A stretch of 64,000 bases of DNA, taken from positions 496,001-560,000 of the forward strand of contig OZ251457.1 in assembly GCA_965242565.1 (NCBI GenBank), written 5' to 3'. Shown in pieces: positions 7,415 through 16,289 of the stretch. Within the stretch, counting starts at the first letter, position 1; each line of letters begins with the position of its first letter. Source of the stretch: CATQGW01 sp965242565 (GTDB lineage: Bacteria > Chloroflexota > Dehalococcoidia > Bin125). Under the pieces are notes generated by a model that did not search any database, was not told the origin of the DNA, and worked only from the letters and a program-made list of their open reading frames with translations. The position numbers and the translations under genes are program-made.

Positions 7415-8718
7415 TGTGAGACTCTCCCTGTGGACTCTTGGATCTCTCCGGCAGTCGCCAGCAGTTGTCGCGACAGCGAGTTGCGGACGACACTGATCGC
7501 CGCCGTATCGGTCCCTGCCTTCGTCGCCCGGGCGATCAAAGGGCCGACCTCAGCCGCGAAGCGAGAAGAGGCTGGGGTGGGCGGAACGGCGACGACATAA
7601 GACGCGACCGCAGCCGGCGGCACGCGCTGCCGCCCGCTCGTGCCGGTCATGCTCTGGATGGCGAACTCGCGGAACGGCTCGCTCCGAGCGAGGCAGTAGG
7701 CGAACTCCGGCGGCAGCGGCGGCTTGGGTCGCAGCACGATGTACTCCGTTGAACCCCAGCCTACCTGACCATCCTCCAGAAAGTCCACATAGGCCGTCTT
7801 CCCGTTCTCCAGGCACGGCGTGATCCGCGCCACGAGCGTGTCGCCGTTGATGAAGCGCGTTCCCGAGCCGAACGGCCGCTCCGTCACCGCGTGCGGCACG
7901 TGCCCGTGCGTGGGCATGTCCGCCATCGCCAGGTGCGGCGCGGCCTCGCCCTTCTTGAGCGACCGCCTCGGATTGACCTCCACCACATCCCCAAGCGCGG
8001 CCACGCGCCAGCCGGCGGGGATGGGGCCGAGCGCCGACGCCTCCAGGCGCTCGGGGAACGCCTCGTAGAGCTGCGCGGGCAGCCCCGGCAGCGACTCCCC
8101 CGAGCGCCAGCGGCCCTCCTGCTTCGCCCGCACCGGCTCGAAATCCACAAACCACGAGCGAAACAGCGCCCGCGCCATCTCCTCCAGCGTCCCCGCCATC
8201 CGACGGTTCAACTCAATCTTGTCATCCAGACACCCCAACACCCCCGCAATCCGCCGCTGCTCCCCCATCGGCGGCAAGCGCAGTTTGATACTTTTGAGCG
8301 CCGTGCCGGACAGCTCGCGGAACGTGGAACCCGACGAGTGCCGCTCCAGTTCTTCGGTGTTCACCGAAAGCCAGTAGTACAGGTATTCACCGAATGCACC
8401 GTCGCGAGGAATCAGCGACCGGAAGCCCTGATTGGTCGCGATCGGGTTCTTGGCGATCGCGACGTATCCAACGGGCGCTCGCGTTGAGAGCAGTACGGCG
8501 CCGGCGGGCAAAAGCTTGGCCGAACAGCTGTCGAGTCCCTGTTGCGTGAGATTCCGCTCCCCGCGAGCAATGTAGCGATCATGCGGCCCCGAAAGGTCTT
8601 TGGGCGTCACCCACGGTATGTCGCCGCCGAAGTTGTCAGGGTCTTTCGTTGACGGCGTAGAGCCGCCCACGATGTCGGCGATCTCGCCGATGGTCACTTC
8701 AGTCCAGCTAGCCGTCAT
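7408..8718 (-). CDS. hsdS: Type I restriction-modification specificity subunit (HsdS)
   Basis: 436-residue DNA recognition subunit. There are two target recognition domains. The first (about 1-160) starts WTEVTIGEIADIVGGSTPSTKDPDNFGGDIPWVTPKDL and the second starts near IPAGWRVAALGDVVEVNPRRSL. A helical spacer follows the first domain at GEQRRIAGVLGCLDDKIELNRRMAGTLEEMARALFRSWFVDFEPVR. Each TRD would read half of a bipartite target that cannot be deduced from sequence. GAGGAG lies 6 nt before the ATG, which itself overlaps the stop of the small upstream ORF (ATGA). Overlaps on both sides show one polycistronic unit. Confidence 0.93.
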   Translation of the reverse strand: MTASWTEVTIGEIADIVGGSTPSTKDPDNFGGDIPWVTPKDLSGPHDRYIARGERNLTQQGLDSCSAKLLPAGAVLLSTRAPVGYVAIAKNPIATNQGFRSLIPRDGAFGEYLYYWLSVNTEELERHSSGSTFRELSGTALKSIKLRLPPMGEQRRIAGVLGCLDDKIELNRRMAGTLEEMARALFRSWFVDFEPVRAKQEGRWRSGESLPGLPAQLYEAFPERLEASALGPIPAGWRVAALGDVVEVNPRRSLKKGEAAPHLAMADMPTHGHVPHAVTERPFGSGTRFINGDTLVARITPCLENGKTAYVDFLEDGQVGWGSTEYIVLRPKPPLPPEFAYCLARSEPFREFAIQSMTGTSGRQRVPPAAVASYVVAVPPTPASSRFAAEVGPLIARATKAGTDTAAISVVRNSLSRQLLATAGEIQESTGRVSQC

Positions 8719-8969
8719 TTGAACTCCTCGTGATCGGGCGTCCGCATGAGCGCGAGGACATCGGCTCGCTCATACTCCACATCGCGCTTCGCAGCGACCG
8801 AGCCGTGGCGTCCGAAGAACCAGTCGCCGCCGGTGTCGAGCTCGACGTTGAGCACGCGAATCCGCTCAGCCGCCACATCGTCGAAGCCGTCCTCGTACCC
8901 GTTGACCACGACGCGCATCCCGCTCGGATACTGCGAGAGGTGCTCGATCAGTTCGCCCACCGTCATCAT
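8715..8969 (-). CDS. Small acidic protein of unknown function in the hsd operon
   Basis: 84-residue protein starting MMTVGELIEHLSQYPSGMRVVVNGYEDGFDDV. The opening segment resembles small proteins of restriction and phage loci in which a TVGEL-x-x-L helix is followed by a strand V-V-V-N-G-Y-E-D-G; no named family is claimed. The ATG at 8969 is preferred over the upstream in-frame start at 9164 because the longer version would overlap the HEPN gene and because GAGGGA lies just upstream. The stop overlaps the hsdS start (ATGA), so its translation is coupled to the specificity subunit. Confidence 0.7.
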   Translation of the reverse strand: MMTVGELIEHLSQYPSGMRVVVNGYEDGFDDVAAERIRVLNVELDTGGDWFFGRHGSVAAKRDVEYERADVLALMRTPDHEEFK

Positions 8970-9075
8970 GGCGCATCCCTCGGATGAGGCGCTCCCCATC
9001 GCAGCGTCGCTTGGAACGACTTTACCACGAGACACAGAATTGCGGTCGTGGACCTCCTCGTTCGGACCGACGCAG

Positions 9076-10050
9076 TCATGCGAACTTGACCCAAGGTCCT
9101 GGGAAGCCTTGCTTCGGAAAGTCCATCGGTGGTTCCTCGCCGCGGGCCTTGCCTTCGAGATCATCGATGGCAGCTAGGTAGCTCCCTCTACCCGACATGC
9201 AGAGCCAAGGTTCTGGGCCGATCACGTCGCCGTTCGCTGCAACGTACATCTGAGACAGGAGCCTCCTGAGCTCGCCGAACGCTTGCTCGCTCCGTTGCCA
9301 GCCTGTAGGCCGTGCGGACTGTAGACGAAACCCGTTGTCGTACACGACGCTGACGGTCGCCCAGAGCTCGTCCGTCTCTTCATGGACCACTGGCTCCGTG
9401 CGGAGAGAGACGATCTTTGGAGCTGGATGGCGAGTGCGCATCTGGTCGGGAATGCCAAGGTCGGTCCAGCGGGCTATGCGATAACCAGAGGCTGTTTCTG
9501 TGGGGAAGATGCCCATGCAGCCGATCTGGTGTGCGAGGTCGAGGACATGCCGTGTGCTGAAGATCATCTGCTCCCCAGGTTCGAACCAGCGCAGAACTTC
9601 GCACTTGCCGCAATGCTCTTTCGTGGCCTGTCCGTGGGCATGGATGAGGTCGTTGCGGATGTGACGCAGGTCGTTCATCACGTTGATCTGCGGAGGGATG
9701 CCTACGGGACCGACAGCGGCTTTGAACTGCGGCCGGAATCCATGTTCCCAGCGGCTGTAGACCTCGACGATCCATGCGCGGTAGGCGAACTGTTCCACTG
9801 CACCATCCCGCTCGAGATCCTCCAGCGGATGACGGTCAAGGACATCTGGTTGACAGTCCAGGTAAGACGGCTTCAGCGGGACGCGCATACCGGCGTTTAG
9901 CGTTTCCGGAGTCATCGTGCTGTACCACTGCCGCTGTTCGTCGCGCACAAACTCGAGGCCGTGGAGAGTTGCGAAGAGATGACGGGTCGCTCTTGTGATG
10001 TCGTAGTAGAGCATCCCTATCTCCTCTCTCATTCGCTGCTCGTCAGCCAC
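9076..10050 (-). CDS. HEPN-domain protein in the restriction operon
   Basis: 324-residue soluble protein. The only recognisable motif is RNDLIH at 132-137 within NVMNDLRHIRNDLIHAHG, which fits the R-polar-x3-H active site of HEPN ribonucleases. HEPN domains occur in toxins and in abortive-infection proteins. The C-terminal 150 residues, including a WATVSVVYDNGFRLQSARPTGWQRSEQAFGELRRLLSQMYVAANGDVI segment read in pieces, match nothing I know. Start is GTG at 10050 with AGGAGG about 6 nt upstream. It sits between hsdM and the small ORF before hsdS. A second RNase in the same operon as RloC would give two layers of RNA cleavage; that is inference. Confidence 0.75.
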   Translation of the reverse strand: MADEQRMREEIGMLYYDITRATRHLFATLHGLEFVRDEQRQWYSTMTPETLNAGMRVPLKPSYLDCQPDVLDRHPLEDLERDGAVEQFAYRAWIVEVYSRWEHGFRPQFKAAVGPVGIPPQINVMNDLRHIRNDLIHAHGQATKEHCGKCEVLRWFEPGEQMIFSTRHVLDLAHQIGCMGIFPTETASGYRIARWTDLGIPDQMRTRHPAPKIVSLRTEPVVHEETDELWATVSVVYDNGFRLQSARPTGWQRSEQAFGELRRLLSQMYVAANGDVIGPEPWLCMSGRGSYLAAIDDLEGKARGEEPPMDFPKQGFPGPWVKFA

Positions 10051-10207
10051 GGCATCCTCCTTTCTGTTCGTGAGACACGCCGAGGCGTGCTACGCGGGTC
10101 ATGACGCCACCTCGCAACAGTACAGCGTTGACTGGCAGATCGCACGGATTTGCGACCTGCCAGATCGGAATGTAGCGCAGGCAACATCACCAGTTGTCAT
10201 TGGCCTT

Positions 10208-11764
10208 TCACTTGCCACCCTCCGCGGGGAAGCCGAGCGACTGCAGATTGGCCTCAATCTGCGCATCGAGCCGCGCCGCCTCAGCCTGCTGCCCGCGCCA
10301 CTGCGCCGCCAGCCGCCCCATCTTCTCCGCAAACGGCTCGCCGTCGTCCGCCTGCGGCTCCACGCCCACGTAGCGCCCCGGCGTGAGCACGTAATCCTGC
10401 GCGCGCACCTCGTCGAGCGACGCGCTCTTGCAGAAACCGGGCGCGTCCTCATACGCGCCGGCGCCCTCCTCCCCTCGCCATGCGTGGTAGGTATCCGCGA
10501 TGCGGCGGACATCCTCGTCGCTCAGATCGCGGTGCGTACGATCCAGCATGTGCCCCAGCTTGCGCGCGTCGATGAACAGTATCTCGCCGCGCCGGTCGCG
10601 CATCCCGCCGCCGTGCCGCCGTCGCGCCAGAAACCACAGGCAGGCCGGAATTTGCGTGGTATAGAAGAGCTGCCCCGGCAGCGCCACCATACAGTCGACC
10701 AGATCGTTCTCGATCAACCGTCTGCGGATCTCCCCTTCGGCTGATTGCGCCGTCGACATCGAGCCGTTGGCCAGCACGAAACCGGCCACGCCGCGCGGCG
10801 AGAGGTGATGCACCATATGCTGCACCCAGGCGAAGTTGGCGTTCTTGGCCGGCGGCGTCCCCCAGCGCCAGCGCTTGTCCGCGCTCAGCTGCGCCGCGCC
10901 CCAGTCCATATTGAACGGCGGGTTGGCCAGGATGAAATCCGCCCGCAGGTCCGGATGCCGATCGTTGAAGAACGTATCGCCCTGCGCGATGTTGCCGTCG
11001 ATCCCGCGAATCGCCAGATTGATCTTCGCCAGCCGCCAGGTCGTGTAGTTCGACTCCTGGCCGTAGATCGAGATATCGTTCTGCGCGTCGCTCGGCGACT
11101 TGCCGCCGTCGCCGTTGCCCGTCGCGTGCGCGCGGATGAACTCCACCGACTGCACGAACATCCCGCCCGATCCGCAGCACGGATCGTACACCCGCCCCTT
11201 GTATGGTTCGAGCATCTCGACCAGCAGCCGCACCACGCTGCGCGGCGTGTAAAACTCGCCGCCCCGCTTGCCCTCCGCGCTCGCAAACTGCGCGAGGAAG
11301 TACTCGTACACGCGCCCCAGCACATCGGTCGAGCGCGCGTCCTCGGTGCCGACCGCGATGTTGCTGATCAGGTCGATCAGCTGCCCCAGCCGCCGCTTGT
11401 CCAGCGCCTCCCGCGCGTAGTCTTTGGGCAGCACGTCCTTGAGCGACGCATTGTCGCGCTCGATGGCCAGCATCGCCTGGTCGACGGTCGTTCCGATCGT
11501 CGTCTGCCGCGCCGCCCGCTGCAACACCCGCCAGCGCGCCTCTTCCGGCACCCAGAACACGTGCTCCCCGCGATACTCGTCCGGGTCTTCCGGATCGGCC
11601 CACTCTTCGTGTTCCAGCTCGGCGCGGCGCTCCTCGAAGGCGTCCGAGATGTACTTGAGGAAGATCAGGCCGAGCACGACGTGCTTGTACTCCGCGGCGT
11701 CCATACTGCCGCGCAGCTCGTTGGCGGCCGCCCACAGATCGGCTTCGTGCTGATTCGCGCTCAC
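10208..11764 (-). CDS. hsdM: Type I restriction-modification methyltransferase subunit (HsdM)
   Basis: 518-residue N6-adenine methyltransferase subunit. An N-terminal helical HsdM domain (ADLWAAANELRGSMDAAEYKHVVLGLIFLKYISD, residues 8-42) precedes the catalytic domain with SAM motif DPCCGSGGMF at about 194-203 and the adenine motif NPPF at 281-284. Length and order match the family. The GTG at 11764 overlaps the stop of the aminotransferase gene (GTGA) and gives the expected N-terminus; an earlier in-frame ATG would add residues that lie inside the aminotransferase gene. It forms M2S complexes with the HsdS encoded downstream. Confidence 0.95.
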   Translation of the reverse strand: MSANQHEADLWAAANELRGSMDAAEYKHVVLGLIFLKYISDAFEERRAELEHEEWADPEDPDEYRGEHVFWVPEEARWRVLQRAARQTTIGTTVDQAMLAIERDNASLKDVLPKDYAREALDKRRLGQLIDLISNIAVGTEDARSTDVLGRVYEYFLAQFASAEGKRGGEFYTPRSVVRLLVEMLEPYKGRVYDPCCGSGGMFVQSVEFIRAHATGNGDGGKSPSDAQNDISIYGQESNYTTWRLAKINLAIRGIDGNIAQGDTFFNDRHPDLRADFILANPPFNMDWGAAQLSADKRWRWGTPPAKNANFAWVQHMVHHLSPRGVAGFVLANGSMSTAQSAEGEIRRRLIENDLVDCMVALPGQLFYTTQIPACLWFLARRRHGGGMRDRRGEILFIDARKLGHMLDRTHRDLSDEDVRRIADTYHAWRGEEGAGAYEDAPGFCKSASLDEVRAQDYVLTPGRYVGVEPQADDGEPFAEKMGRLAAQWRGQQAEAARLDAQIEANLQSLGFPAEGGK

Positions 11765-12945
11765 GACGACACCTCCCGCAGCGCCGCCGCAAACCCCGCC
11801 GCAGCCCCCTCCAGCTCCCACTGTTCCACGCAGTAGGAAATCCGGAAATGCCCCGGCATCCCGAAACCGCGCCCCGGCACCACCAGCACCCCGTGCTCCT
11901 GAAGCGCCTCCACCATCCGCAGCTCATCCTCCACCGGCGACTGCGGGAACATGTAGAACGCCCCCTCCGGCTTGCGCACGCTGTAGCCCGCGTCGGTCAG
12001 CACGCCGTACAGATAGTCGCGCTTCTTCTGGTACTGCCCCACATCGATCGTCGCCTCCTGGAGATTGCGCACGAGGTGCTGCATGATCGCCGGCGCGTTG
12101 ACGAAGCCCAGCACGCGGTTACAGAAGATGAAGGCGTCCATCAACTCCGCGCCGCCCTCGTACTCCGGATGCAGCGCCAGATAGCCGATCCGGTCGCCCG
12201 CCAGCCCCAGGTCCTTGGCGTGCGACGTCACCGTAATCGTCCGCCGGTACGCCTGCTGCGGAAACGGGTACTGCTGATCGTCGTAGATGATCTTGCGGTA
12301 CGGCTCGTCGCTGACCAGAAAGATGTCCGTACCGAACCGCTCGCACGCGCGATCCAGCAGCTCCGCCAGCGAGTCGATCACCGAGCGCGGGTAGATCGCG
12401 CCCGACGGATTGTTGGGCGAGTTCAGGATCACCAGCCGCGTGCGCTCGCTCAACCTCTCCTCCAGCTCCGCCAGATCCGGCGTGAAGTCCTCGCCGCAGC
12501 TGATCACCACCGGCTGCGCGTCGCGCCCCAGAATGTAGAACATGTACTCGCCGAAAAACGGCGTGAGGATCACGATCTCGTCGCCCGGGTTGCAGAGCGC
12601 GCGCACGATCACGTTCAGCGCCGCCGCCGCGCCCACCGTCATCACGATGTTGTCCGCGCGATAGCCCAGCCCGGTTTCCACCGAAAGCGCGTCGGCCACG
12701 GCCTGGCGCGTGTCGGGATAGCCCGCGTTGGGCATATAGCGGTGCGCGCCCGGCTGCGGCGTCTCCGCGAAGCGGCGCAGCTCCTCGAAAAATTCCGGCG
12801 GCGGCTCGGCCACCGGATTGCCCAGCGAGAGGTCGAACACGTTCTCCGCCCCGCGCTCCGCTCTCAGCGCGATGCCCAGCTCGAACATCCGCCGAATCCA
12901 CGAGCTGTCCTCCATGTGCCGTTGTACGTCCGTTGCGATGGTCAT
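11761..12945 (-). CDS. Class I/II pyridoxal-phosphate aminotransferase
   Basis: 394-residue fold-type I PLP enzyme. Active-site residues are visible: N178 in NSPNNPSG, D213-x-x-Y216 in VSDEPYRK, the Schiff-base lysine K244 in TSHAKDLGLAGDRIGY, and the C-terminal substrate arginine in HFRISYC. Substrate cannot be named; it resembles aspartate/alanine-type aminotransferases. Start ATG 12945 gives a normal family length; the frame extends upstream but into DNA opposite the divergent gene. The stop codon overlaps the hsdM start by 4 nt, so this housekeeping-type gene is the first cistron of the restriction operon, an uncommon arrangement. Confidence 0.88.
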   Translation of the reverse strand: MTIATDVQRHMEDSSWIRRMFELGIALRAERGAENVFDLSLGNPVAEPPPEFFEELRRFAETPQPGAHRYMPNAGYPDTRQAVADALSVETGLGYRADNIVMTVGAAAALNVIVRALCNPGDEIVILTPFFGEYMFYILGRDAQPVVISCGEDFTPDLAELEERLSERTRLVILNSPNNPSGAIYPRSVIDSLAELLDRACERFGTDIFLVSDEPYRKIIYDDQQYPFPQQAYRRTITVTSHAKDLGLAGDRIGYLALHPEYEGGAELMDAFIFCNRVLGFVNAPAIMQHLVRNLQEATIDVGQYQKKRDYLYGVLTDAGYSVRKPEGAFYMFPQSPVEDELRMVEALQEHGVLVVPGRGFGMPGHFRISYCVEQWELEGAAAGFAAALREVSS

Positions 12946-13066
12946 GGCGCTCTCCGCGTCGTCGTATCGAGTGCTGTGCGCAGCTGCCGGCGGCTCATTG
13001 ATACGCTCCCCCCGGCAACGCGAGGGTATCCGACGCCGCCTGGGGCGTCGCCGGTCGGAGGCCGCG

Positions 13067-14173
13067 ATGCGCTCGTTCACGCGAGAAGAAACGCGCCTGC
13101 TGCGTCTCGATGCGCAGGGCCTGGGCGAACTGGGTGCCAGCCGCTGGGCGACGCCGGCCGAGGTCGCTCGCGGCTGCGGCGGCGTCCAGTCGCAGGATCG
13201 CATCGGCGGCCTGCTCGCCTTCCGCGCCCGCTCCTCGGGGCTGACCGCCGCGCAGGTCGAGCGCGCGCTGTTTGAGGAGCGCTCCATCGCCCGCACCTGG
13301 CTGATGCGCGGCACCCTGCACACCGTCGCCGCCGCCGACCTCCGCTGGCTGCTCGCCCTGCTCGGCCCGGAGATGGACCGCAAGGCGCTCAAGCGCCGCG
13401 CCGACCTCGGCATCGACGACGACATCCGCGACGCCGCGCTGGCAACGATGCGAGCGGCGCTGGCGGGCGGCGCAACGCTGCCCCGCGCGGAACTCGTCGA
13501 GCGTGTGCGCGAGGCCGGGCTGCCCTCCGAGGGCCAGGTCGTCCCTCACCTGCTGCGCGCCGCCTCAATGCGCGGCCTGATCTGCTTCGGGCCGACCCAG
13601 GACGGCGCAGAGACGCACGCGCTGCTCGACGACTGGCTGGCGGACATCGCCGACACCCAGCCGCCTGATCCCGGAGCCGAACTCGCCCGCCGCTACTTCG
13701 CCGCCTACGGCCCCGCAACGCAGGCCGACTTCCGCTTCTGGTCGGGCCTCTCCGGCGCCGACGCCCGCGCCGCCTTCCGCGCCATCGAGGACGAACTCGA
13801 AGAGGTCAAAGCCGACGGCAAGCCGATGTGGATGACGTCCGGCCGCGACGCGCCCGCCGACGCGCCGCTCTCCGTCCGCGTGCTCGGCCCGTTCGACCCC
13901 TACGTGCTCGGCTACGCGAAGCGCGAGCTGGGCGCGTCCGAGGATGCACTGCGGCTGCTGCACCGCGGCGGCGGCATGATCCCGCCGATCGTGCTGGCCG
14001 ACGGCGTGCTGGTCGCCGTCGCAACCCGCCGCCGCACCGCGAGCGGCATGCGCTTCACGCTCAACCCCGTCGCCCGCCTCACCAGTCAAATCCGCGCCAG
14101 CCTCGACGCCGAACTCGCCGACATCGCCCGTTTCCTCGGCGAACCCGCGACTTGGGAGGTGGAGTCGGCCTAG
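13067..14173 (+). CDS. Winged-helix DNA-binding domain protein (HTH_42/YcaQ-like)
   Basis: 368-residue protein of the winged helix family that includes the interstrand-crosslink glycosylase AlkX/YcaQ. Visible blocks are a conserved start (LRLDAQGLG..., GVQSQDRIGGLLAFRARS), the segment RTWLMRGTLHTVAAADLRWL, and C-terminal strands LLGPFDPYV-like (VRVLGPFDPYVLGY). Members bind and unhook damaged DNA or are uncharacterised. GGAG lies 7 nt before the ATG. It is divergent from the aminotransferase-hsd operon, sharing a 121-nt intergenic region. Catalytic QxQ (V-Q-S-Q) is present near residue 43. Function beyond family is inference. Confidence 0.82.
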   Translation: MRSFTREETRLLRLDAQGLGELGASRWATPAEVARGCGGVQSQDRIGGLLAFRARSSGLTAAQVERALFEERSIARTWLMRGTLHTVAAADLRWLLALLGPEMDRKALKRRADLGIDDDIRDAALATMRAALAGGATLPRAELVERVREAGLPSEGQVVPHLLRAASMRGLICFGPTQDGAETHALLDDWLADIADTQPPDPGAELARRYFAAYGPATQADFRFWSGLSGADARAAFRAIEDELEEVKADGKPMWMTSGRDAPADAPLSVRVLGPFDPYVLGYAKRELGASEDALRLLHRGGGMIPPIVLADGVLVAVATRRRTASGMRFTLNPVARLTSQIRASLDAELADIARFLGEPATWEVESA

Positions 14174-14287
14174 ATGCGCGTTCCTGTGGCGGACTCGCTC
14201 CGTGACGGATCGCCTGCGATACCCTGTTGACGAGGGCGGATGCGTCGCGCGCGATGAGCACGCCTCGGAATTCGAGAGAGTCGCTTC

Positions 14288-15850
14288 ATGCCAGACAGAC
14301 GATTGCTCGAACTGTGGGGCCAACTCCAGGGCAAGAAGCCGCACTACGCCCACTTTCTGACTGAGGTCAGTCTGGCGAACATTCGCGGGATCACGGACCT
14401 GCGGGTGCTGTTGGACTACCCAGTCAGCGTGATCGCCGGCGGCAACGCGAGCGGCAAGACCACGGTCTTGCTGGCGGCGGCATGTGCATACCGTGTTCCC
14501 AACGCAGGCGTGAAAGACTTCGTGCCCTCAACGTTGTTTCCGGATTATCGACCGAAGGTCGGCGAGCGGGGAGATGAACGCCGGACGGTGACGATTGACT
14601 TCGATTACGCCACGCCAGAGGGCCGACGCGCGATGCGTTGGCGCCGCGCGAGAAGCTGGAACCGCAGCTTCTTTGGCCGACCGGGGGGGCGCCAGCCGAC
14701 CCGCCGAGTCTACCTGCGCACGCTGAGCAACCTGGCCAACCCGTCGGAAGTTCGCGGTGTGCTGGGCATGTCGCAGGCAACGACCGCACCGAACGAACAG
14801 CCGCTGACGGCGTTGCAAATCGACTTCGCCCAGAAGATGCTGCCGTTTCGTTACTCGGAAGTCGTTGACCTCACCAGCGGGCGAAAGAATCTGCTGTTCG
14901 CCGCCCAAGAGGGCGGCGCCGCATACTCGGAGCTGCACATGGCGGCGGGTGAGCGCGCGATCCTCCGGCTGTCGCAGGAAATCGCCCAACTGCAAGGTGC
15001 GCTCGTGCTGATCGATGAGGTGGAAGCCGGCTTGCACCCGTGGGTGCAGCATCTGCTGATGCTCCACCTGCAAGAGCTGGCTTTGCGTAATGAACTGCAA
15101 GTCGTCGTCACCACGCACAGCCCGGTCGTGCTCGACTCGGTGCCTCGGAACGGCCGTATCTTCCTGGAGCGCGTCGACGATGGTTCGGTGCATGTCAGGC
15201 CGCCGTATCGCGATGTCGTGCAGAACGCGCTCTACGGGCGCTCCGACGACGCGCTCAACATCCTCTGTGAAGATGAGATCGCCGAGGCCATGCTGCACGG
15301 TGTCTGCGACCGTGTCCTGCGGGCCGAACGAATTCGCCCGGAAACGGTCCGCATCGGGCGCGACACGGGAGCCGATGAGTTCCCGATGCACGCGGCGGCC
15401 TTTCGCAAGTTTGGACAGATCGAAAACTTCGTGTTCGTTCTCGACGGTGACCGCCGCGACAGCGCGGTTGTGGATCGCGTGAAGAGCGAAGCGGGAAGCG
15501 CATTCCCCGTGCTCTTTCTGCCCAGGCGAGAGGCCCCGGAATGCTGGGCCTGGGAACGCCTTTCGGCATGCGTGGACGATCTGGCCGGGCCGCTCGGCAT
15601 CGCCGCGGCCGACCTGCGCGATCTGCTCCGCCTGCAAGATCAAACCTACGCGTCGGCTACGGACAAGCCCGGCGAGATCGCCAAGGCGAAGCTGCGCGCG
15701 ATCGGCGACCAGACCAATCGCTCCACAGCTGATGTCTGTCGTCACGTCGCCGCATCTGAAACCGATAAAGCGGACAGCCAAATCCAGCCGCTGGTTGCCG
15801 GGCTGCGCTCGGCGATCGAGGCTTGGCGCGCTGAGCGTGGCGGTTCCTAA
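14288..15850 (+). CDS. OLD-like ATPase/Toprim nuclease
   Basis: 520-residue protein with an ABC-type ATPase domain fused to a Toprim domain. Walker A GGNASGKT is at 51-58 and the Walker B region LVLIDEVEAGLHPW near 238-251, followed by VVTTHSPVVLDSVP. The Toprim part shows ILCEDEIAEAML near 324 and the acidic pair FVLDGDRRDS near 381. This fits OLD-family nucleases used in phage defence. No GajB-type helicase gene is adjacent, so a Gabija system is not supported; a fused PARIS-like protein is a less likely alternative. GAGAGAG lies about 10 nt before the ATG. Codon use is less GC-rich than its neighbours and it sits just beyond the restriction operon, consistent with a defence island. Confidence 0.8.
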   Translation: MPDRRLLELWGQLQGKKPHYAHFLTEVSLANIRGITDLRVLLDYPVSVIAGGNASGKTTVLLAAACAYRVPNAGVKDFVPSTLFPDYRPKVGERGDERRTVTIDFDYATPEGRRAMRWRRARSWNRSFFGRPGGRQPTRRVYLRTLSNLANPSEVRGVLGMSQATTAPNEQPLTALQIDFAQKMLPFRYSEVVDLTSGRKNLLFAAQEGGAAYSELHMAAGERAILRLSQEIAQLQGALVLIDEVEAGLHPWVQHLLMLHLQELALRNELQVVVTTHSPVVLDSVPRNGRIFLERVDDGSVHVRPPYRDVVQNALYGRSDDALNILCEDEIAEAMLHGVCDRVLRAERIRPETVRIGRDTGADEFPMHAAAFRKFGQIENFVFVLDGDRRDSAVVDRVKSEAGSAFPVLFLPRREAPECWAWERLSACVDDLAGPLGIAAADLRDLLRLQDQTYASATDKPGEIAKAKLRAIGDQTNRSTADVCRHVAASETDKADSQIQPLVAGLRSAIEAWRAERGGS

Positions 15851-15875
15851 CGACACGGCGTTTCCGCCCGATCGG

Positions 15876-15881
15876 TAGACT
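15876..15881 (+). promoter_or_regulatory. Candidate -10 hexamer TAGACT
   Basis: TAGACT lies 28 nt upstream of the tautomerase ATG at 15910, followed by a short leader with GACAGGAGG. No convincing -35 is visible. It matches the TAnnnT pattern seen before many genes in the window. Confidence 0.4.
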
Positions 15882-15909
15882 GTGCCACAGCAGCGACAGG
15901 AGGCGCGCA

Positions 15910-16236
15910 ATGGCCAAAGTCCACTACGACTGCACCATGCAGGAGGGGCAGGTCGGCAAAGAGACGCGGGCGCGGCTGGCCGACAGTCTCGCCGCCGTCA
16001 CCGAGCAGACGCTCAGCGTGGCGGCGGACGACATCAGCGTCGAATTCTCCGACATCCCTCAGGGCTTCGCCTTCCGCGCCGGCGAGCCCTCCACCACCTC
16101 GCTCGTGCGCGGCTCGGTCGAGGGCGGGCTGGAGCAGCCCGTGCGCGTCGAGCTGATGCGCGCCATCTGCGACACCTGGATGGAAATCAGCGGCTGCACC
16201 GTTGACGAACTCGTCGTCAGCGTCCGCGACGCCTGA
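15910..16236 (+). CDS. Tautomerase-superfamily-like protein lacking Pro1
   Basis: 108-residue protein with a beta-alpha-beta tautomerase-like pattern (KVHYDCTMQEGQVGKETRARLADSLAAVTEQTL, then EFSDIPQGFAFRAGEPS and a second repeat ending VDELVVSVRDA). The residue after Met is Ala, so the catalytic N-terminal proline of the superfamily is absent and activity is doubtful. It precedes a second tautomerase by 53 nt, with separate ribosome binding sites. It may act as a partner subunit in a hetero-oligomer; that is inference. Confidence 0.7.
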   Translation: MAKVHYDCTMQEGQVGKETRARLADSLAAVTEQTLSVAADDISVEFSDIPQGFAFRAGEPSTTSLVRGSVEGGLEQPVRVELMRAICDTWMEISGCTVDELVVSVRDA

Positions 16237-16253
16237 GCGCGGGCTGGATCGGC

Positions 16254-16259
16254 TATCCT
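16254..16259 (+). promoter_or_regulatory. Candidate -10 hexamer TATCCT
   Basis: TATCCT is 30 nt upstream of the ATG at 16290, with GAGAGGA between as ribosome binding site. No clear -35. Support rests on the repeated pattern in this window. Confidence 0.35.
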
Positions 16260-16289
16260 GACGGCGGACAACGACAGAGAGGATCGACA

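Noticed and set aside
9580..9600. GGTTCGAACC resembling a tRNA T-loop
   Set aside because: It lies inside the HEPN gene coding sequence and no acceptor or anticodon stem can be built around it.
14288..15850. Gabija system
   Set aside because: Only a GajA-like protein is present; neighbouring genes encode a winged-helix protein and tautomerases, not a GajB helicase.
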